This document shows positions 26,004-35,565 of a stretch of 64,000 bases of DNA, piece after piece. The notes under the pieces are model-generated. The model searched no databases. It saw only the letters and a list, made by a program, of their open reading frames with translations, and was not told the DNA's origin. Within the stretch, counting starts at the first letter, position 1; each line of letters starts with the position of its first letter. The position numbers and the translations under genes were made by a program. This DNA comes from Spirochaetaceae bacterium (GTDB taxonomy: Bacteria > Spirochaetota > Leptospiria > Leptospirales > Leptonemataceae), in assembly GCA_002730875.1 (NCBI GenBank), contig PCBI01000019.1, forward strand, positions 248,001 through 312,000, given 5' to 3'.

Positions 26004-27905
26004 ATGACTCGCCGTGCGTTAGCTTACCGTGCGTTAGCTTACCGTGCGGCGCCCGTCTCAATCTCTATTATTCTGGTCATAGCGCTGGTCCAGGGGCCTG
26101 TCCTGGATGCGGCACCGCTACCTGATAATCGGATTCAGAGCCTTTCCGTGGAATCCGGAGCAGATCTTGCCTATCTGGGTAAGGATGCCTCCGGTCAGTC
26201 TGTATATGCTACGGTTTCTTACACCGAAGGCGAAATGAATTACTTCACTATTTCTCCGGACGGAATGCAGGGTGCCGGCTTCAACGTTCAGTATTTTGAA
26301 GGCAAAAACCTGGGAAAACTGATCGTGGCGGAAACAAGAGATTCGCTGAACATGCCCATGGGCAACGGCAGTCCGCATAAAGATGTGCCCAGGGATGACT
26401 TTAGTATTCGCGCCACCGGAACTCTACGAGTCACGCGAAACGGCACCTACACTTTTTTTACCAGAAGCGACGACGGAGTCAGGCTGTACATCAATGGTCG
26501 ACCGGTAATTGATAAATGGAAACCCCAGGGAACCACGGAATACAGCGGATCGGTGGATCTGGTAGCCGGTCGCAACTATCAGATCAAGCTGGAGTATTTT
26601 GAGCAGGGCGGACCCGGCCATCTGGAACTCCTATGGAAGAAACCGGGAAGCGATGTGGCCTCCCACGTTTCCCGCTCCGGCTCACTGGCCCCCGGATCCT
26701 TTTTGGTGCGAGAAACCGAGGGTCTGCACTCGTCCTGGCAGGCAGAGTACTTCGAAGGACGAAATTTCGAAAAGCCCGCACTCAAACGAAGCGAAAACGT
26801 CATCGATCATGACTTCAATCGTTCCAGCGCCGCGGCCAGCGTTCCCCGCACGAATTTTTCGGCACGCTGGAGCGGAAAGCTAAAGATTTCTAGGCCCGGC
26901 CTGTATCGGTTCTATACCACAAGCGACGATGGCGTGCGGCTCTATGTAAACGGCCAGTCAGTAATCGACGAATGGAGAGGCATGGCCCCTACCGAGCATT
27001 CCGGGGAGATTCAACTCTCGAACGACGCCGATATCGTTCTTGAGTATTTTCAGGGTGGCGGAGGAGCCAGCATTCGCCTGGAATGGGAAGGGCCGCAGTC
27101 CGGCCGAAGACTCCTGGGGCCCGCCGGAGGCTTTCGCGGTCTTGAGATTCCTTCATCCGTCACTTTTGTGCATTCGCTGCTCTCTCAGAATTCGGATTCG
27201 ACATCGAGCCCCATTCGATTCGCCACTATGGGCGGGGGAATCGAATCCACACTGATGGCCTATGAAGTCGAGGCCAGCGGACTCAAGCCAGCGCCCGTGC
27301 AGATCTCCGGGGCTTCCGATATGAGCGCCGCCTTTACGAAGCTGGGGCTACTGGTCTATGATAATGGCGCCCTGATACAGTACGGCGAAGGCGGCAAGCA
27401 GCAAGAACTTCTGAGCCTGAATGATGCGCCGCTGACCATTTGTTCCGACGGAAGCCTGGTTACTTCCGGAAGCTTCTATGAACCGGGGGCAAACGGACAG
27501 AGCTTTCAGGAGTATCCGCTTGCGAAGTTTCTTGCAGCCCGGGAGGACGACAGCAACGGAGACACTGCGGCGAACGCGGTGGTTTCGGCGCAGTGCTTTT
27601 CTGATCAGGTCCTGCTGCTAACAGAGAAGGAACTCATCCTTATTAAGCGAGCCGGAGGCCTGGAGGCTGTGCGACGCATTCCTAATGCGGAGCCGATGAA
27701 TGGACAATGGCAGGGGAACCGGCGTGGATTGCAGATCTTGAAAGAAAACCCACTGATTTTCGCGTACGGAAACGGACTCTATACCTGGAAAGGCGAGGCG
27801 GTAGACATGCTGTACAGGGGAACCGGCGAGCTATCCTGCGCTTCGGGTCCGATCGCCGTTTGCCTGGACAGCGATGCGGGAAAATTGATTCAGTTTGATC
27901 TCTAG
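26004..27905 (+). CDS. secreted protein with two PA14 domains
   Basis: 633 residues. Signal peptide about 1-37. PA14 domain 1 (about 92-215: FNVQYFEGKNLGKL, FFTRSDDGVRLYINGRPVID, LEYFEQGGPGHLELLW) and PA14 domain 2 (about 230-360: WQAEYFEGRNF, RFYTTSDDGVRLYVNGQSVI, VLEYFQGGGGASIRLEW). The Asp-Asp-Gly motif of carbohydrate-binding PA14 modules is in both. The last 270 residues look like a beta-propeller or sheet domain of unknown type. The signal peptide contains a tandem duplication (ALAYRALAYR). A glycan-binding surface or periplasmic role is inferred from the PA14 family. Confidence 0.85.
   Translation: MTRRALAYRALAYRAAPVSISIILVIALVQGPVLDAAPLPDNRIQSLSVESGADLAYLGKDASGQSVYATVSYTEGEMNYFTISPDGMQGAGFNVQYFEGKNLGKLIVAETRDSLNMPMGNGSPHKDVPRDDFSIRATGTLRVTRNGTYTFFTRSDDGVRLYINGRPVIDKWKPQGTTEYSGSVDLVAGRNYQIKLEYFEQGGPGHLELLWKKPGSDVASHVSRSGSLAPGSFLVRETEGLHSSWQAEYFEGRNFEKPALKRSENVIDHDFNRSSAAASVPRTNFSARWSGKLKISRPGLYRFYTTSDDGVRLYVNGQSVIDEWRGMAPTEHSGEIQLSNDADIVLEYFQGGGGASIRLEWEGPQSGRRLLGPAGGFRGLEIPSSVTFVHSLLSQNSDSTSSPIRFATMGGGIESTLMAYEVEASGLKPAPVQISGASDMSAAFTKLGLLVYDNGALIQYGEGGKQQELLSLNDAPLTICSDGSLVTSGSFYEPGANGQSFQEYPLAKFLAAREDDSNGDTAANAVVSAQCFSDQVLLLTEKELILIKRAGGLEAVRRIPNAEPMNGQWQGNRRGLQILKENPLIFAYGNGLYTWKGEAVDMLYRGTGELSCASGPIAVCLDSDAGKLIQFDL
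26016..26045 (+). repeat. two tandem 15-bp copies in the signal peptide
   Basis: The unit GTGCGTTAGCTTACC occurs twice in a row and then starts a third time. It adds five residues per copy (ALAYR) to the positive region of the signal peptide of the PA14 protein, keeping the frame. Confidence 0.8.
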
Positions 27906-28040
27906 CAGACGGCGAAAGGTTCCCGGCAAAAAGCTCCAATCGGGCATCTTCGAATCCAGCAGGGAGTATCGTGCACGCTGATAGAGAGGAAGGGATGGGC
28001 CCGAATGATTCTATTTTGCGCGGCGAAGGTCCGAGTCAGG

Positions 28041-29108
28041 CTACCAGCTACCGGAAGCTCCGCCCCCGCCAAAGCTTCCGCCGCCGCCGGAGAAGCTACT
28101 GCTGGAGCTAAAACCGGAAGAAAAGCTGCTACTGGAACTACTGGAACTGTAGGAGGAGCTCGAACTGCTGGCGCCGCCTCCCGACCCCTTTGCAGCGATC
28201 ATTATCGTTCCAAAGATGCCAATGAAAAAGGCCACGATTCCGGATAGGAACAGCGCTAAAGCAAACATATCGGTCATGAAGTATACAAAAAGTCCGACCA
28301 GCGCCGCCATGATGAAGGTGACTATGGAAAGCCATCGCCCGGCGATCAAAGGAATGAGCGAACCAACGAGAAGAAAGATGGAACCGATCAGGCTAAAGAC
28401 GGAGAATAATACAAACTCATCTTCGGACTGTTGTACCGGTTCCGGAAGCACTTCGCCGCGAATGATTTTGTCCAGTGTGTTTACCGCATCTTCGATTCCG
28501 GTTCCGTAGTTGCCGGCACGAAACGCGGGTACAATGCGATCCTGGATGATACGATTGGCCACAGCATCAGGAATGGCTCCTTCCAGACCGTAGCCCACTT
28601 CTATGCGAACCTTCCGGTCCTGTTGGGCAACAATTAGAATCACACCATCATCCACGTCTTTTCGCCCTATCTTCAGTTTCTCTCCGGCACGGATTCCGTA
28701 CTCCTCGATGGACTCCTCGCCGGTGGTGGGAACGATGATTACTGCGATCTGAGAGCCTTTGTCTTTTTCCAGCTTGAGGATTTGATCATTTAGTTTGTCC
28801 ACTGTGGATTGCTCTAGAATACCTACCGTGTCCGTGACAGGCTGATTGATTTCGGGAATGGGAACTTCTTGAGCCTGTATCTGCAGAGCAGGAAATCCCA
28901 GGCAAACGGTAACCAGCATATTCAGTACTGTTTGCGGTATGCACAGAGCCGCTCGGTTTGACTGTGCGGGGCACTCTCCCGGCGCCGCCGTGGCGGGCTT
29001 TGAAAGGAAAAGAGTGGCACCCAGGTGCCGGGCAACGCTTCGAGGGGACATACCGGATTCTTGCGAATTCAGGAAGAAAGGCAACGAATTTTCGTCTTTA
29101 GAGTGCAC
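28041..29108 (-). CDS. TPM-domain (YgcG-type) membrane protein with Ser/Gly tail
   Basis: Up to 355 residues. A secretion signal ends near LGFPALQIQAQE, followed by a TPM domain (about 85-225: VTDTVGILEQSTVDKLNDQ, GSQIAVIIVPTTGEESIEEY, GVILIVAQQDRKVRIEVGYGLEGAIPD), two to three membrane helices (about 232-305) and a long Ser-rich tail ending GGGGSFGGGGASGSW. This matches the YgcG architecture. TPM proteins act in envelope or photosystem repair and may have phosphatase activity. The start is uncertain: GTG 29108, ATG 29051 and ATG 28919 are in frame and none has a good ribosome site. Last of three TPM genes. Confidence 0.85.
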   Translation of the reverse strand: MHSKDENSLPFFLNSQESGMSPRSVARHLGATLFLSKPATAAPGECPAQSNRAALCIPQTVLNMLVTVCLGFPALQIQAQEVPIPEINQPVTDTVGILEQSTVDKLNDQILKLEKDKGSQIAVIIVPTTGEESIEEYGIRAGEKLKIGRKDVDDGVILIVAQQDRKVRIEVGYGLEGAIPDAVANRIIQDRIVPAFRAGNYGTGIEDAVNTLDKIIRGEVLPEPVQQSEDEFVLFSVFSLIGSIFLLVGSLIPLIAGRWLSIVTFIMAALVGLFVYFMTDMFALALFLSGIVAFFIGIFGTIMIAAKGSGGGASSSSSSYSSSSSSSSFSSGFSSSSSFSGGGGSFGGGGASGSW

Positions 29109-29176
29109 GGACAGAAGTCAGGGGCCTGGCCGCAAAGGAAAAGCAGGAGCACGGCCGTGGGCTTCTGGATCATCGC

Positions 29177-30061
29177 TTACCAGCCCCCGGATGCTCCGCC
29201 GCCTCCAAAGCTTCCTCCTCCGCCGGAGAAGCCGCCGCCAAAGCCGGAGCCAGACACGCTCACCCCAGATGCACTGCCGATACTGCGACCCAAAGTCGTG
29301 CCTAAGAAGAGGGCCACTATGCCCGTTAGCAGGAAGGAATGGGTGAACAATCCGGTGCCGAACAGGAACAGAATAAACGCTACCGGGCTGATCATTAGCA
29401 CGATGAATAGAAGCATGCGAGAAGCCATATAACACAAGAACAGACCCAGACCCAGAAGCAGCAGTCCAACAAAAGCTACGCCGGAAGATTCTTGCATGGG
29501 GTTATCCGAGGATTGGCTGGAAATGGACTCTTCGTTTTGGAGTAGCATTTCGACGTTTCGGATGCTTGCATCCAGAGCCTGTTCAATGTTGGCTGAACGC
29601 AGGGCTGGATTAATATGGTCGATAGCGATATGCTGCAGAGCGCTTCTAAATTCGGGGTCGACGTCGTTTGAGGCAGTAATCGCTGAGCGCTTTCTATTAA
29701 CTTCAATCGCAATCACCATTTCCCGGGCAAAAATTCTTCGCGTCAGAGTTCTGTAGGCGCGCAAGGAAAATTCGCTTATGGTCTCTGGCGTAGTAGAATC
29801 GACAAGGACGACAAATATATACCAGTCGTATTGCCTAAAGAGGCGACCCAGTCTGGAATTGACTCGCTGCCGGGTTGCCGGTTCCAGAAACCTGGCTGGA
29901 TCTACGATATGATCCTCGGGCTCGGGAATGGAAACAGGCGATCCTGGCCGGGGTCTGCCATACCCGGATGCGCCGCTAAAGAGAACCAGGCAGAGAATTC
30001 CCATTTTCCAGATCGAACAGTTGCGCTTCTGGTGGCTGTATCGTAGTTTCCTCCTGTACAT
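29177..30061 (-). CDS. TPM-domain membrane protein, second copy
   Basis: 294 residues: signal peptide (hydrophobic core MGILCLVLFSGASGYG), diverged TPM domain (about 50-175: IVDPARFLEPATRQRVNSRL, WYIFVVLVDSTTPETISEF, MVIAIEVNRKRSAI), two membrane segments (about 195-262) and a Gly-rich tail ending GGGGSFGGGGASGGW. The TPM core is clearly less conserved than in its neighbours, lacking the usual DDG loop. AAGGAG lies 11 bases before the ATG. Middle gene of the TPM trio. Confidence 0.83.
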   Translation of the reverse strand: MYRRKLRYSHQKRNCSIWKMGILCLVLFSGASGYGRPRPGSPVSIPEPEDHIVDPARFLEPATRQRVNSRLGRLFRQYDWYIFVVLVDSTTPETISEFSLRAYRTLTRRIFAREMVIAIEVNRKRSAITASNDVDPEFRSALQHIAIDHINPALRSANIEQALDASIRNVEMLLQNEESISSQSSDNPMQESSGVAFVGLLLLGLGLFLCYMASRMLLFIVLMISPVAFILFLFGTGLFTHSFLLTGIVALFLGTTLGRSIGSASGVSVSGSGFGGGFSGGGGSFGGGGASGGW

Positions 30062-30202
30062 CTACAGAGATTCTCCTTTCGTAAAACCCCGACGGGGGCA
30101 CGCCTGGTTACGGGCAGGGCGAACCTAAAGATGCAGGCCCGCCAGGGGAGTATCTTTAGGTTCCGCACTATTATACCGAAATCGGCTTCGTGTCCAGCCC
30201 GT

Positions 30203-30793
30203 TCAAGGCTTCCAGGACTCGGGCGTCTCTTCGCGAATGATTCTGGCCATCTGCCCTGCACCTACCAGAAGACCTGCATAGAAGTCCTGTCTCTTAAAAA
30301 AAGGAATCATCTTTTCGTCGATGATTTGCTGGGCCATTTCGTTGGTGAAAAACCGATTCGTTCCATAGCCCAGTTCTATGCGCACACGTCTGTCCTGAAC
30401 GGCCAGCACGATGGCTGACCCATCGTCGTAATCCTTCCTTCCGATCTTCCATGCCCGCATAACTCGGAGGGAAAAGTCTTCGATGGATTCCCGGCCCGTG
30501 GTCGAAACGGTGAGGATTACCAGCTGGGCTCCAGTGTCTTCTTCCAGTTTTCGCGAAATCTCGGCAATGTAGTACTCTTGCCGTTCCGTCAAAACATCAG
30601 CATAGTCATTCACCCGGCCTTTTAGTTCGGGTATGCCGGAGGTCTCGGCCGTTTCTGTCGAGGCGGTTGTTTCCGGGCCAGACGGCGAAGCGGTTGTACA
30701 GGCTCCCGAAAACAGGAGGACGCAGATTAGTATGCTCAGAGGAGCGCCAGCAATCCGGCGCATTGAGGCGGTTCTATCCTTCCAGCGTTTCAT
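30203..30793 (-). CDS. TPM-domain lipoprotein, third copy
   Basis: 196 residues from the ATG at 30793 (ATG 30763 also possible; the longer frame adds an unlikely 33 residues). Type II signal with lipobox LLFSGAC. The TPM domain (VNDYADVLTERQEYYIAEI, GAQLVILTVSTTGRESIEDF, GRKDYDDGSAIVLAVQDRRVRIELGYG) is well conserved. It has no membrane helix or Gly tail after the domain. It is the first gene of the trio, so the lipoprotein and the two membrane-anchored versions may work together. The usual LemA partner is not visible. Confidence 0.87.
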   Translation of the reverse strand: MKRWKDRTASMRRIAGAPLSILICVLLFSGACTTASPSGPETTASTETAETSGIPELKGRVNDYADVLTERQEYYIAEISRKLEEDTGAQLVILTVSTTGRESIEDFSLRVMRAWKIGRKDYDDGSAIVLAVQDRRVRIELGYGTNRFFTNEMAQQIIDEKMIPFFKRQDFYAGLLVGAGQMARIIREETPESWKP

Positions 30794-30964
30794 AGGCAGG
30801 TCCGCTGGCCTGTATCCCGCTTGCGCTGATGGCTTTGGATTCATATCAAGCATGGCGGAAAGCCTGCCGCTAATTCTTACGTGGAAACCCATTCGTAATC
30901 CTTAACGGCCCTGGCATCGAAGTCAATTGCCTTTCGGCTTAACCGCCTGAGATTGCATCAAACA

Positions 30965-32410
30965 TCATCCTCTCAGCATGGGCTCTATTATCTTCGCATT
31001 CCTTGGGACCAGCGGAAAAGGACGACCGCTTCCGGTGGTCAGCGTGGATTCCGGATCCAGGCCCGCCGCTCGATACAGAGTTGCTGTAACGTCTCGAACA
31101 TGGTAGGCCTGGTCATCGCGAGCTGGACGTTGCGCTTTCTTGTCGCTTTCGCCAAAGACGGCGCCCCGGGGAATGGGGCCGCCTCCCAGCAAACTGGTCC
31201 ATACACGAGGATAATGATCCCGACCGTCCCGTTCGCCCACAACCGGGGTTCGTCCGAACTCGGTAGATAGATAGAAAACGGTCTGATCCAGTAATCCCGA
31301 GCCGGCGAGGTCTTCGATCAAAGCTGCAATGGCCGGATCCCCTTCCTGCATGATATCGGCAATCTTGGCCCGGTTATTGTTATGAGTGTCCCAGCCGCCG
31401 ATGGTAATCTGAATAAAAGGAACTTCGGACTCCGCCAGTCGCTTTGCCATCAGGCATGCTTTGCCCGCCCAGGTGTCGCCGTACCGGCGCCGACTGGTGG
31501 CGCTTTCTTTCGAAAGGTCAAATGTCACCAGCTTATCGCTATTCATGAACTCCAGAGCCGAATCGAACATGCCGCGCCATACCTGAACCTGTGTGGCATT
31601 GGATCGTTTCTCGAAGTTGTCGTTCAGCATGTCCAGGAATTGCTCTCTTCGCACCAGGCGTTCCTGGGAGATTTTTCCTCCGCCCGGGCTCAGGTTATTC
31701 ACCGGATTGTCCAGGTTTCCAATGTGGAACGACGAGAACTTGATAGGCAGAAATCCATGCTGCCCGATGACGCCTCCGCGCTGGCCCATGGTAACCACCG
31801 AAGGAAAATAGGGGCCCTGGAAATCCTTCTTTTTGCCGTAGGCGATGGTGCAACCGTAGGAAGGGATGTCCGGAAACCCGGCCGACTCGGTCATGCGATA
31901 GCCGGTGTTCAGAAGCCGTTGTGCGAAACCATGATCCCCGTCTTCCGACCAGGTGGAACGCACCATGCTCAGATGCTTTAGCTGCGCCGCCGTTTTTCTG
32001 AATGGCTCGCCAATGCGAATGCCCTTTATCGATGAGTTTACCACGCCGAAGGGGCTCTGATCGGTTCTGGGATCCAGAGTGTCTACGTGGCTCATACCGC
32101 CGGCCATGTTGATAAAGATTACGGACTTCACCTTGCTGGGCAGCACGATATCATACGGATCGTCGTCCCAGTCCGGCATTTCCTCGGCCAGAAGCCCGGA
32201 ACCGTAGCCCAGGGCGCGACCAAGAAGACTCTCGGCGGCGTTGGCCATTCCCAGTCCGGCCAGAAGTCCGCCGGCCTTTCGCAGAAAACTACCGCGACTC
32301 ATTTCGCCGCTTTCTGTTATGGCGCCGACGCCCTGGACTGTGGAGCTATCGTCGCCCGGGGCCGCTATTCTTTTTATACTTTTGCTATTTGAAGGGTTTG
32401 CATGTTTCAT
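30965..32410 (-). CDS. DUF1501 family protein
   Basis: 481 residues of a sulfatase/alkaline-phosphatase-like family: SVIFINMAGGMSHVDTLDP, IRIGEPFRKTAAQLKHLSMVRS, GGWDTHNNN and LSTEFGRTPVV are its blocks. The N-terminus (GEMSRGSFLRKAGGLLAGLG) resembles a Tat signal in which one Arg of the twin pair is Gly. The start at 32410 has AGGA eight bases upstream. It follows the DUF1549/DUF1553 gene by 54 bases; these two families are usually paired, mainly in planctomycetes. Substrate unknown. Confidence 0.9.
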   Translation of the reverse strand: MKHANPSNSKSIKRIAAPGDDSSTVQGVGAITESGEMSRGSFLRKAGGLLAGLGMANAAESLLGRALGYGSGLLAEEMPDWDDDPYDIVLPSKVKSVIFINMAGGMSHVDTLDPRTDQSPFGVVNSSIKGIRIGEPFRKTAAQLKHLSMVRSTWSEDGDHGFAQRLLNTGYRMTESAGFPDIPSYGCTIAYGKKKDFQGPYFPSVVTMGQRGGVIGQHGFLPIKFSSFHIGNLDNPVNNLSPGGGKISQERLVRREQFLDMLNDNFEKRSNATQVQVWRGMFDSALEFMNSDKLVTFDLSKESATSRRRYGDTWAGKACLMAKRLAESEVPFIQITIGGWDTHNNNRAKIADIMQEGDPAIAALIEDLAGSGLLDQTVFYLSTEFGRTPVVGERDGRDHYPRVWTSLLGGGPIPRGAVFGESDKKAQRPARDDQAYHVRDVTATLYRAAGLDPESTLTTGSGRPFPLVPRNAKIIEPMLRG

Positions 32411-32464
32411 GATGGCTTTCCTATGTCTCTCCAAAGGGATACAGACGGACCTTACGCACATACA

Positions 32465-34333
32465 CTAGTTGATGTGTATGAACTCCTGGCTGTTGAAGAT
32501 ACTCCAGATCAGATCCTGCAAGGCTTCCTGGTTGAACCGATCCTTTCGATTCCCGGCCAGGCTTGTAGTTGTAAGCGACTCAATTTTTTGCCATTCCGCA
32601 TCGCTCAGGCTTCGAGAAAGGAGGCTCTGGAAAATGGCATTGGCCGCATCTTGAATGCTTCCTTCTTTCTGATAGTGCTGGTGTATATACGAACCCTGGC
32701 GGGCGAAATCCCGGGCCAGGCGATTTGTAAGCCTACCGTTCAACAGCGTTAGAACCTGCTCGATGGTGGGCGATTTTTCATCGTCGGCTATGTCTATTCT
32801 GGGTCCGGCGCCGAACACTGCCAGAAAAGAGTTATAGTGGACCGGTCGCTCTACTTCTACGGCATTTGAGAAGTCCCGCTGGTTTTGCTTTGGCGACTTC
32901 AGAGCTCCCAGGCCTTTGAGGTTGATTCGCGCCAGGTCCGGCGTAGTCTGGCTGAACTGAATCTTTCGCTCGCGTATGTCGGAAACAGTCATGGCAAAGG
33001 AACCCTTGATCAAAGAGTTCATAAGTTGATCGGGATCCATTCGTTGAGCCTGGAAATAGATTATCGGCGACTTCGCATCCCGGGAATCGGCCAGGGGCAT
33101 GGTCCGGGCGTAGGCTCGGGAACTTACAATGTAGAGAACCAGATCCTTGATGCGATAGTCCTGTTGCACAAAGACATCATCCAGATGATTCAATATCTCT
33201 TCGCCCTGAATGTCTGTTTTATCGTTCCAGTCATCCATGGGAGTGAAGAAGCTCCAACCCATCAATCGAGTCCAGATCCGGTTGATGAGGACCTTGCGAA
33301 AGCGATCGTTCTTACGATCGGTAAACCAGCGCGCCAGAATGGCCCGGCGATCCACGCCTTCCTGTAAGCTGGCTTCGCTTCCGTCCGGATACACCGGTTT
33401 TACCAGGTCGCCGCCTGGCTCGTTATCGCTAACCGGGAATCGCAGCCCCAGTTCGGGCACCCGAAAAACGGCATCGTACTTGAGTTCGGTGCCCTGGCGG
33501 TGGGCTTTTTTCTGTTGTTGGTTGAGCTTATTCCAATAATCTCTATAGAATTTGTTCCACGCGTCTTTGTACTGTTTCTGCGATTCGGTGGGGAGGTTTT
33601 CGATTTCGTTTCGTGGAACATATTTCAAACCGGTGATGCCTTCAAACTTCTTGTCGTAGCTATCCGTTGTGTATTGCTGCGCGAAGAAGGCGGCCAGCCC
33701 ATAGTAGTCCCGCTTTGTGTAGCCGCTATAGAACGGGTGATCATGGCACCGGGCGCATTCCAGTCGTTTTCCATGAAAAAGCCGGCCGGTGTATTCGGCC
33801 AGTTGTAGCGGATCTCCGCCGTCGCGAACAATGAAGTTGACGGCCGGATTTTCTTCCGGGGAACCGGTAGCGGTGAGCATTTCCGTAACCAGAACGTCAT
33901 ACGGTTTGTTCTGATGCAGGGACTGGCTCAGATAGTTATAGAAGCTTGCATACTTTAAATCCCGGCCTTCAGTTTGTTCGCGAAATAGCGAGCCAAAGTA
34001 AGTGCCCCAGTACTGGGCGAATTCAGGGCTGCGAAGGAATGCTACCGCAAAATTCATTCGCGCTACGGAGGGGTCGACGCTTGCGGCTTCGTAGGAGTTT
34101 AGCTCCTGGATGGATGGTATGGTGCCGCGGAGATGTAGCGAAAGACGGCGTAGCGCCACGCCGGCCGGAGCGGGCTCAATTCTTTCGTCGGCCAGGTCTT
34201 CGTAGAGTTTATCCAGCTTTTCGGGGCTCAGAGGCTTCGCATGCAAGCCATGTTCTAAAGAGAAGAACAGAATCAGAGCAACGGGAATGAGTCTGGATGA
34301 AGTGATTTGCGATTTAAATTGTTTCAGTTTCAT
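32465..34333 (-). CDS. DUF1549/DUF1553 secreted protein
   Basis: 622 residues with a signal peptide (about 1-32). DUF1549 (about 38-240: LRRLSLHLRGTIPSIQEL, RDGGDPLQLAEYTGRLFHGKRL) contains CARCH, a CxxCH heme-type motif. DUF1553 occupies about 335-600 (FRKVLINRIWTRLMG, SRAYAR, LLNGRLTNRLARD, LWSIFNSQEFIHIN-type ending). Together with the DUF1501 gene this is the planctomycete PSD1/DUF1501 pair, function unknown. It is likely transcribed first; an inverted repeat GTTCAA-TAT-TTGAAC lies 65 bases upstream. Confidence 0.9.
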   Translation of the reverse strand: MKLKQFKSQITSSRLIPVALILFFSLEHGLHAKPLSPEKLDKLYEDLADERIEPAPAGVALRRLSLHLRGTIPSIQELNSYEAASVDPSVARMNFAVAFLRSPEFAQYWGTYFGSLFREQTEGRDLKYASFYNYLSQSLHQNKPYDVLVTEMLTATGSPEENPAVNFIVRDGGDPLQLAEYTGRLFHGKRLECARCHDHPFYSGYTKRDYYGLAAFFAQQYTTDSYDKKFEGITGLKYVPRNEIENLPTESQKQYKDAWNKFYRDYWNKLNQQQKKAHRQGTELKYDAVFRVPELGLRFPVSDNEPGGDLVKPVYPDGSEASLQEGVDRRAILARWFTDRKNDRFRKVLINRIWTRLMGWSFFTPMDDWNDKTDIQGEEILNHLDDVFVQQDYRIKDLVLYIVSSRAYARTMPLADSRDAKSPIIYFQAQRMDPDQLMNSLIKGSFAMTVSDIRERKIQFSQTTPDLARINLKGLGALKSPKQNQRDFSNAVEVERPVHYNSFLAVFGAGPRIDIADDEKSPTIEQVLTLLNGRLTNRLARDFARQGSYIHQHYQKEGSIQDAANAIFQSLLSRSLSDAEWQKIESLTTTSLAGNRKDRFNQEALQDLIWSIFNSQEFIHIN

Positions 34334-34397
34334 AGCTGTATCCGTTATGGGGCATTCGGATGCGCACCAGTTTTGGACGTGTTTTCGTGCCGGCCAG

Positions 34398-34412
34398 GTT
34401 CAATATTTGAAC
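34398..34412. promoter_or_regulatory. inverted repeat upstream of the DUF1549/DUF1501 operon
   Basis: GTTCAA and TTGAAC are separated by TAT, 65 bases upstream of the ATG at 34333. A candidate operator; nothing in the sequence identifies its regulator. Confidence 0.3.
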
Positions 34413-34547
34413 GCTAACCCATTGAGGCTTACAATGCCCGGGTTCATCTTTTTTTGACGATCCGAAATATTGTTTCCGGTTTTCTTTTCCCCGCATTGGG
34501 CGTACAGCGTCTCGGGGAGCGACGGTGTAGTTCATCGTCCTGGAAGG

Positions 34548-34787
34548 CTAGTAGCAGGACTGAGCCATGCATGCGCTTTCGCAGTTCTGTTTATTCCATT
34601 GCTGCTGCGGCGCCTGATGTGGCTGATGTCGATTCAAGTCCGGGTTGATGTTTCTGGAGCTAAGAGCGCTACAGTTACGTAAACAGCGGTTTCTTTCGGC
34701 CATACAATCGGAGGGACTCTGATTGTCGCCGGAGGTGCAGAAGCTCAGAATTAGTAGAATCGGCATGCATTGTAAGGATTTCACCAT
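34548..34787 (-). CDS. small Cys-rich lipoprotein
   Basis: 79 residues starting at ATG 34787 (GTG at 34784 and ATG at 34766 are alternatives). A hydrophobic start with lipobox LILSFC is followed by a short module with seven more Cys (DCMAERNRCLRNC ... NCESACMAQSCY). This is typical of small spirochaete envelope proteins. No ribosome site is obvious, and no function can be given. Confidence 0.55.
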   Translation of the reverse strand: MVKSLQCMPILLILSFCTSGDNQSPSDCMAERNRCLRNCSALSSRNINPDLNRHQPHQAPQQQWNKQNCESACMAQSCY

Positions 34788-34997
34788 CCGAAAATGCTAC
34801 TGGAGCGAAGCGGGTCAACGGGATAATCGAAGTAATTCCCCGGATCGCCGGTTTCGCATCTTCTTGTATGGGAGGGGGACGGTCCTTGGCTAAGTTAAGC
34901 ATTTGAGCGTCCTGGTCCGGGCGCTGCTTTCTCACTCGGTCATTGGTTCGTAGTCGTCTGCCAGCCGGAAAAGGTGGGACTCTAAGCCTTTCCGGGC

Positions 34998-35519
34998 TTA
35001 GCCGGCGGCGTTGAGCGGCCACACCGGAAGGATGCGATAGTGTTCCGAAGTAAGGCCGATCCGTCCATTCTCAATGCAATTCAAGTGCGCGGAATTGCTG
35101 ACTTGAAGCAGTTCTACCCGGGGTGCATTCTTTTCGATTCGATTGTCTCCCATGAGCCTTTTCTGTAGTAAATCCACCAGGGGCTCTTTGCGAAATCCCC
35201 ACCGGGCCACCAGGAAGTGCAGGCCCGGAAAGCGTCGTAGAATGGAGACAACCTTCTCCGGTTTTACCTGGCCCGCTTCGGCCCAGAAGATCGGTTGCCC
35301 GGGAGGCTCAGGATCCAGGCAGATTACGTCTGGTTTGTAGCGGTCGCCGGTGGATTTTTCCACTTCCAGGGCGTTGTAGTTTTCTCTGAAAAGCGCCCAG
35401 ACAAAGGCCTTGAGAAATACATGCTCGGAGGACTCCAGGGGCTTCTTGATCAGATGCAATCGTGCGGAACCTGCCTTAAAGACCCATTTTCTGCGTAGTT
35501 CCAGATCCTCCTTTTCCAT
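34998..35519 (-). CDS. YaeQ-like protein
   Basis: 173 residues from ATG 35519; a longer frame would run past the divergent dehydratase start. The pattern YKPDV ... [21 protein letters not shown] corresponds to the Asp-(x)n-Glu-x-Gly-x-Val-x-x-x-Lys core of the YaeQ family, which adopts a PD-(D/E)xK nuclease-like fold without proven nuclease activity. [15 protein letters not shown] upstream of it also fits. Weak similarity overall. Confidence 0.5.
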   Translation of the reverse strand: MEKEDLELRRKWVFKAGSARLHLIKKPLESSEHVFLKAFVWALFRENYNALEVEKSTGDRYKPDVICLDPEPPGQPIFWAEAGQVKPEKVVSILRRFPGLHFLVARWGFRKEPLVDLLQKRLMGDNRIEKNAPRVELLQVSNSAHLNCIENGRIGLTSEHYRILPVWPLNAAG

Positions 35520-35565
35520 GCTTCTTTTGTTGACTCCGATGTCAAAGCGTCGAGCCTTGCTACCT

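Noticed and set aside
34675-35022. 115-codon minus ORF between the YaeQ-like and small lipoprotein genes
   Set aside because: Arg/Pro-rich, overlaps both neighbours, no family.
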